In this document: piece by piece, positions 23,119 through 25,254 of the stretch
Position numbering within the stretch: the first letter of the stretch is position 1
Layout: each line of letters starts with the position of its first letter
From: CAZPRY01 sp964589175
GTDB taxonomy: Bacteria; Fidelibacterota; UBA2242
NCBI GenBank assembly: GCA_964589175.1
Contig: CAZPRY010000052.1
Location: 1 to 25,254 of the forward strand
Reading direction: 5' to 3'
DNA: 25,254 nucleotides
Position numbers and translations under genes: made by a program
The notes under the pieces: model-generated
What the model saw: only the letters and a program-made list of their open reading frames with translations
The model's database searches: none
What the model was told of the DNA's origin: nothing

Positions 23119-25203
23119 ATGGACAGTCCTAAAATACAACGAATCCGCAATATCGGCATCGTTGCACATATTGATGCCGGTAAAACAACGACCAGCGAAA
23201 GAATTCTTTTTTTTACCGGGATAACCCACAAGATGGGTGAAGTTCATGACGGCCAAGCCGTTATGGATTTTATGAAACAGGAGCAGGAACGAGGTATTAC
23301 AATTACTTCGGCTGCTATTACTACCAGCTGGAAAGACCATCAGATCAATCTGATCGATACACCCGGACACATTGATTTTACTTTGGAAGTTGAAAGATCT
23401 CTGCGTGTACTTGACGGGATCGTAATGGTATTTTGCGCCGTCGGTGGTGTGGAACCGCAGAGCGAAACAGTCTGGCATCAGGCGGATCGCTATAAGGTTC
23501 CGCGAATCGCCTTCATCAACAAGATGGATCGACCAGGTGCGGACCTGATGCATACCTTTTACCAGATGAACGAAATGCTGGGAGCCAATGCGGTTCTTTT
23601 TCAACTACCAATCGGTAGTGAAACCGATTTCAAAGGCGTCATCGATCTCGTGAACATGAAAGCGATTACGTATGAGAAACTGGATGTACATATTTCGGAG
23701 ATACCCACCGAATTTTTAAAGGATGCATCGAAATACCGTGAAACCATGATCGAAAAACTGGCGGATTTTGATGAGGATTTGATGGGGAAGTACCTGGCTG
23801 AGGAAGAAATCAGTATTGATGATATCAAGCGGGCAGCCAGGCACGCTGTTCTGAACCTCTGTGTGACGCCGGTTTTCTGCGGCACGGCATTTAAGAACAA
23901 AGGTGTGCGTTTGCTGTTGGACGCCGTGGTTGATTACCTACCTTCGCCGGTGGATCGGGGTATCGTCATCGGAAAAGATATCCGTGATCTGGAAATAACC
24001 TTGTCACGCAAACCAGCTATCGACCGCCCCTTCTCTGCACTGGCATTTAAAATTAACAACGATCCCTACGTTGGGCAACAGACATTTATTCGTGTTTATT
24101 CCGGTGAATTGAAATCCGGATCTTATGTATACAATCCCGGAAAAGGGAAAAAGGAACGTATCGGGCGTATCCTACGAATTCACGCCAAAGACCGCGAAGA
24201 AGTAGATCATCTGATCGCCGGAGATATCGGTGCTTTGATTGGGATGAAATACACAACAACAGGTGATACACTCTGCGATGAGAATGAGCCTATTCTTCTG
24301 GAAAATATCAATTATCCCGAGACCGTGATGGATATGAAAATCGAACCCGCCAACAAAAAGGAGCGCGATAAGCTGGGGATCGCTTTGAATAAAATGGCTC
24401 TGGAGGATCCTTCGTTTAAGGTCCATTACGATGATGAAACGGAAGAAACGGTGATTTCCGGAATGGGTGAATTGCATCTGGATGTGGTTGTCGATCGTAT
24501 CAAGACCGAACATAAACTGGAAGTTCTTGTTGGTGAACCGGCGGTCGCTTTTCGTGAATCGATCACCCGCGCAGTGGAACACGTCTATCGGTATAAAAAG
24601 CAGACCGGTGGAAAAGGCCAGTTTGCGCACATCGTTTTTCGTCTGGAACCCAACCAGGGCAAAGGTGTCGAGTTTGTCGATTTGGTGAAAGGCGGCAACA
24701 TTCCACGGGAATATATCCCGGCTGTGGGTAAGTCTTTTCGGGACGCGGTCGAGAAAGGACTGGTTGCGGGGTACCCGATGGTGGATGTGAAGTTTGTGCT
24801 CCTGGACGGCAGTTACCATCCCGTAGATTCAAGTGAAATGGCTTTCCGAACCTGTACTTTTCTGGCTTTGAAAGAAGTCATACGCAAAACGGCACCGCAG
24901 CTGCTCGAACCGATCATGAAAGTAGAAGTGAATACACCCGATGAATATATGGGTGACGCGATCGGTGATATCAACCGCAGGAGAGGGAAGATCGATAATA
25001 TGCGTCGTCATCGCAAAGGTGCCCAGAAATTGACCGGAACCGTACCGCTAACAGAAATGTTCGGCTATGCTTCGGCTTTGCGTACGATCTCAAGCGGACG
25101 CGCGGCATATTCGATGGAGTTTTTGAATTACGCACCAATGCCCAAGGCGCTTGAAGAGAAGATCATCGAGGAACAGTTAAAGAAACGCGCAAGTAAGAAG
25201 TAG
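23119..25203 (+). CDS. fusA: Elongation factor G
   Basis: A 694-residue translational GTPase that drives ribosomal translocation and, with RRF, recycling. It has G1 AHIDAGKTTT (residues 16-25), the switch I region ERGITITSAAITT, G3 DTPGHIDFTLEVERSLRVLD, G4 NKMD, then domain II (from about residue 300), domain III with GMGELHLDVVVDRI, domain IV with GGKGQFAHI and GYPMVDV, and domain V with MRRHRKGAQKLTGTVPL. Length and motifs are complete. AGAAGGAG precedes the ATG. It is not flanked by rpsL, rpsG or tuf as in the str operon, so it may be a second, specialised EF-G copy or the sole copy relocated. The sequence keeps SAAITTSWKDHQINLIDTPG and CAVGGVEPQSETVW, close to canonical EF-G. Confidence 0.95.
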   Translation: MDSPKIQRIRNIGIVAHIDAGKTTTSERILFFTGITHKMGEVHDGQAVMDFMKQEQERGITITSAAITTSWKDHQINLIDTPGHIDFTLEVERSLRVLDGIVMVFCAVGGVEPQSETVWHQADRYKVPRIAFINKMDRPGADLMHTFYQMNEMLGANAVLFQLPIGSETDFKGVIDLVNMKAITYEKLDVHISEIPTEFLKDASKYRETMIEKLADFDEDLMGKYLAEEEISIDDIKRAARHAVLNLCVTPVFCGTAFKNKGVRLLLDAVVDYLPSPVDRGIVIGKDIRDLEITLSRKPAIDRPFSALAFKINNDPYVGQQTFIRVYSGELKSGSYVYNPGKGKKERIGRILRIHAKDREEVDHLIAGDIGALIGMKYTTTGDTLCDENEPILLENINYPETVMDMKIEPANKKERDKLGIALNKMALEDPSFKVHYDDETEETVISGMGELHLDVVVDRIKTEHKLEVLVGEPAVAFRESITRAVEHVYRYKKQTGGKGQFAHIVFRLEPNQGKGVEFVDLVKGGNIPREYIPAVGKSFRDAVEKGLVAGYPMVDVKFVLLDGSYHPVDSSEMAFRTCTFLALKEVIRKTAPQLLEPIMKVEVNTPDEYMGDAIGDINRRRGKIDNMRRHRKGAQKLTGTVPLTEMFGYASALRTISSGRAAYSMEFLNYAPMPKALEEKIIEEQLKKRASKK

Positions 25204-25254
25204 TGTCATGTCACTTGTAATATGACGTAATTATCATTAACTTTACCATAAGAA

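Noticed and set aside
25204..25254. GTCAT/ATGAC inverted repeat after elongation factor G as a terminator
   Set aside because: The stem is only about 5 bp without a T run, and the window ends before more can be seen.

Overview
The window looks like chromosomal DNA of a Gram-negative bacterium. A secretin, inner-membrane alignment proteins with periplasmic domains, an Sec-exported protein, a lipoprotein and a Tat-exported enzyme all imply two membranes. Base composition and codon use look even by eye. I see no rRNA, tRNA, CRISPR array, phage or insertion-sequence genes. The gene mix (fused type IV pilus alignment proteins, AbgT transporter, Tat-type dipeptide epimerase, exported SagB-like nitroreductase) would fit an uncultured lineage near the FCB superphylum, such as Calditrichota, Marinimicrobia or KSB1. 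That placement is low-confidence inference.

Bases 1-10032 form a type IV pilus / type II secretion-like locus. On the + strand an apparent operon (1-7678) encodes: the 3' part of a PilB/GspE extension ATPase; two membrane-anchored pseudopilin-like proteins; a stand-alone cyclic-nucleotide-binding domain protein; a PilT-like ATPase with an altered Asp box; a PilM-PilN fusion with GspL-like architecture; a PilO-PilP fusion; and a short PilQ-like secretin. Convergent to it are two tandem paralogous pilin-like proteins of about 350 residues (7709-10032, - strand). They share an unusual N-terminus with the first pseudopilin of the operon. The locus thus reads as a condensed machine: motor(s), alignment complex in two polypeptides, outer-membrane pore and candidate fibre subunits.

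Bases 10180-17180 are metabolic. A phosphopentomutase/iPGM-like metalloenzyme gene is split by a +1 frameshift in a T5 run. An AbgT-family transporter (- strand) diverges from a Tat-exported dipeptide epimerase that ends in a clear terminator. Then come a NimA-like flavin-binding protein, an SMP-30/gluconolactonase-like lipoprotein, a GNAT acetyltransferase and an exported SagB-like nitroreductase, all on the + strand.

Bases 17181-25254 hold a candidate promoter, a 41-residue small ORF, a large nucleotide-sugar dehydrogenase, an NfeD/stomatin membrane pair closed by a strong terminator, glycerol kinase, a nitroreductase and an elongation factor G gene away from the str operon.

The points most worth a second look are the frameshifted metalloenzyme, the non-canonical pilin N-termini, the paired calcium-loop paralogues with a structured spacer between them, and the condensed alignment complex with its cNMP-binding neighbour.
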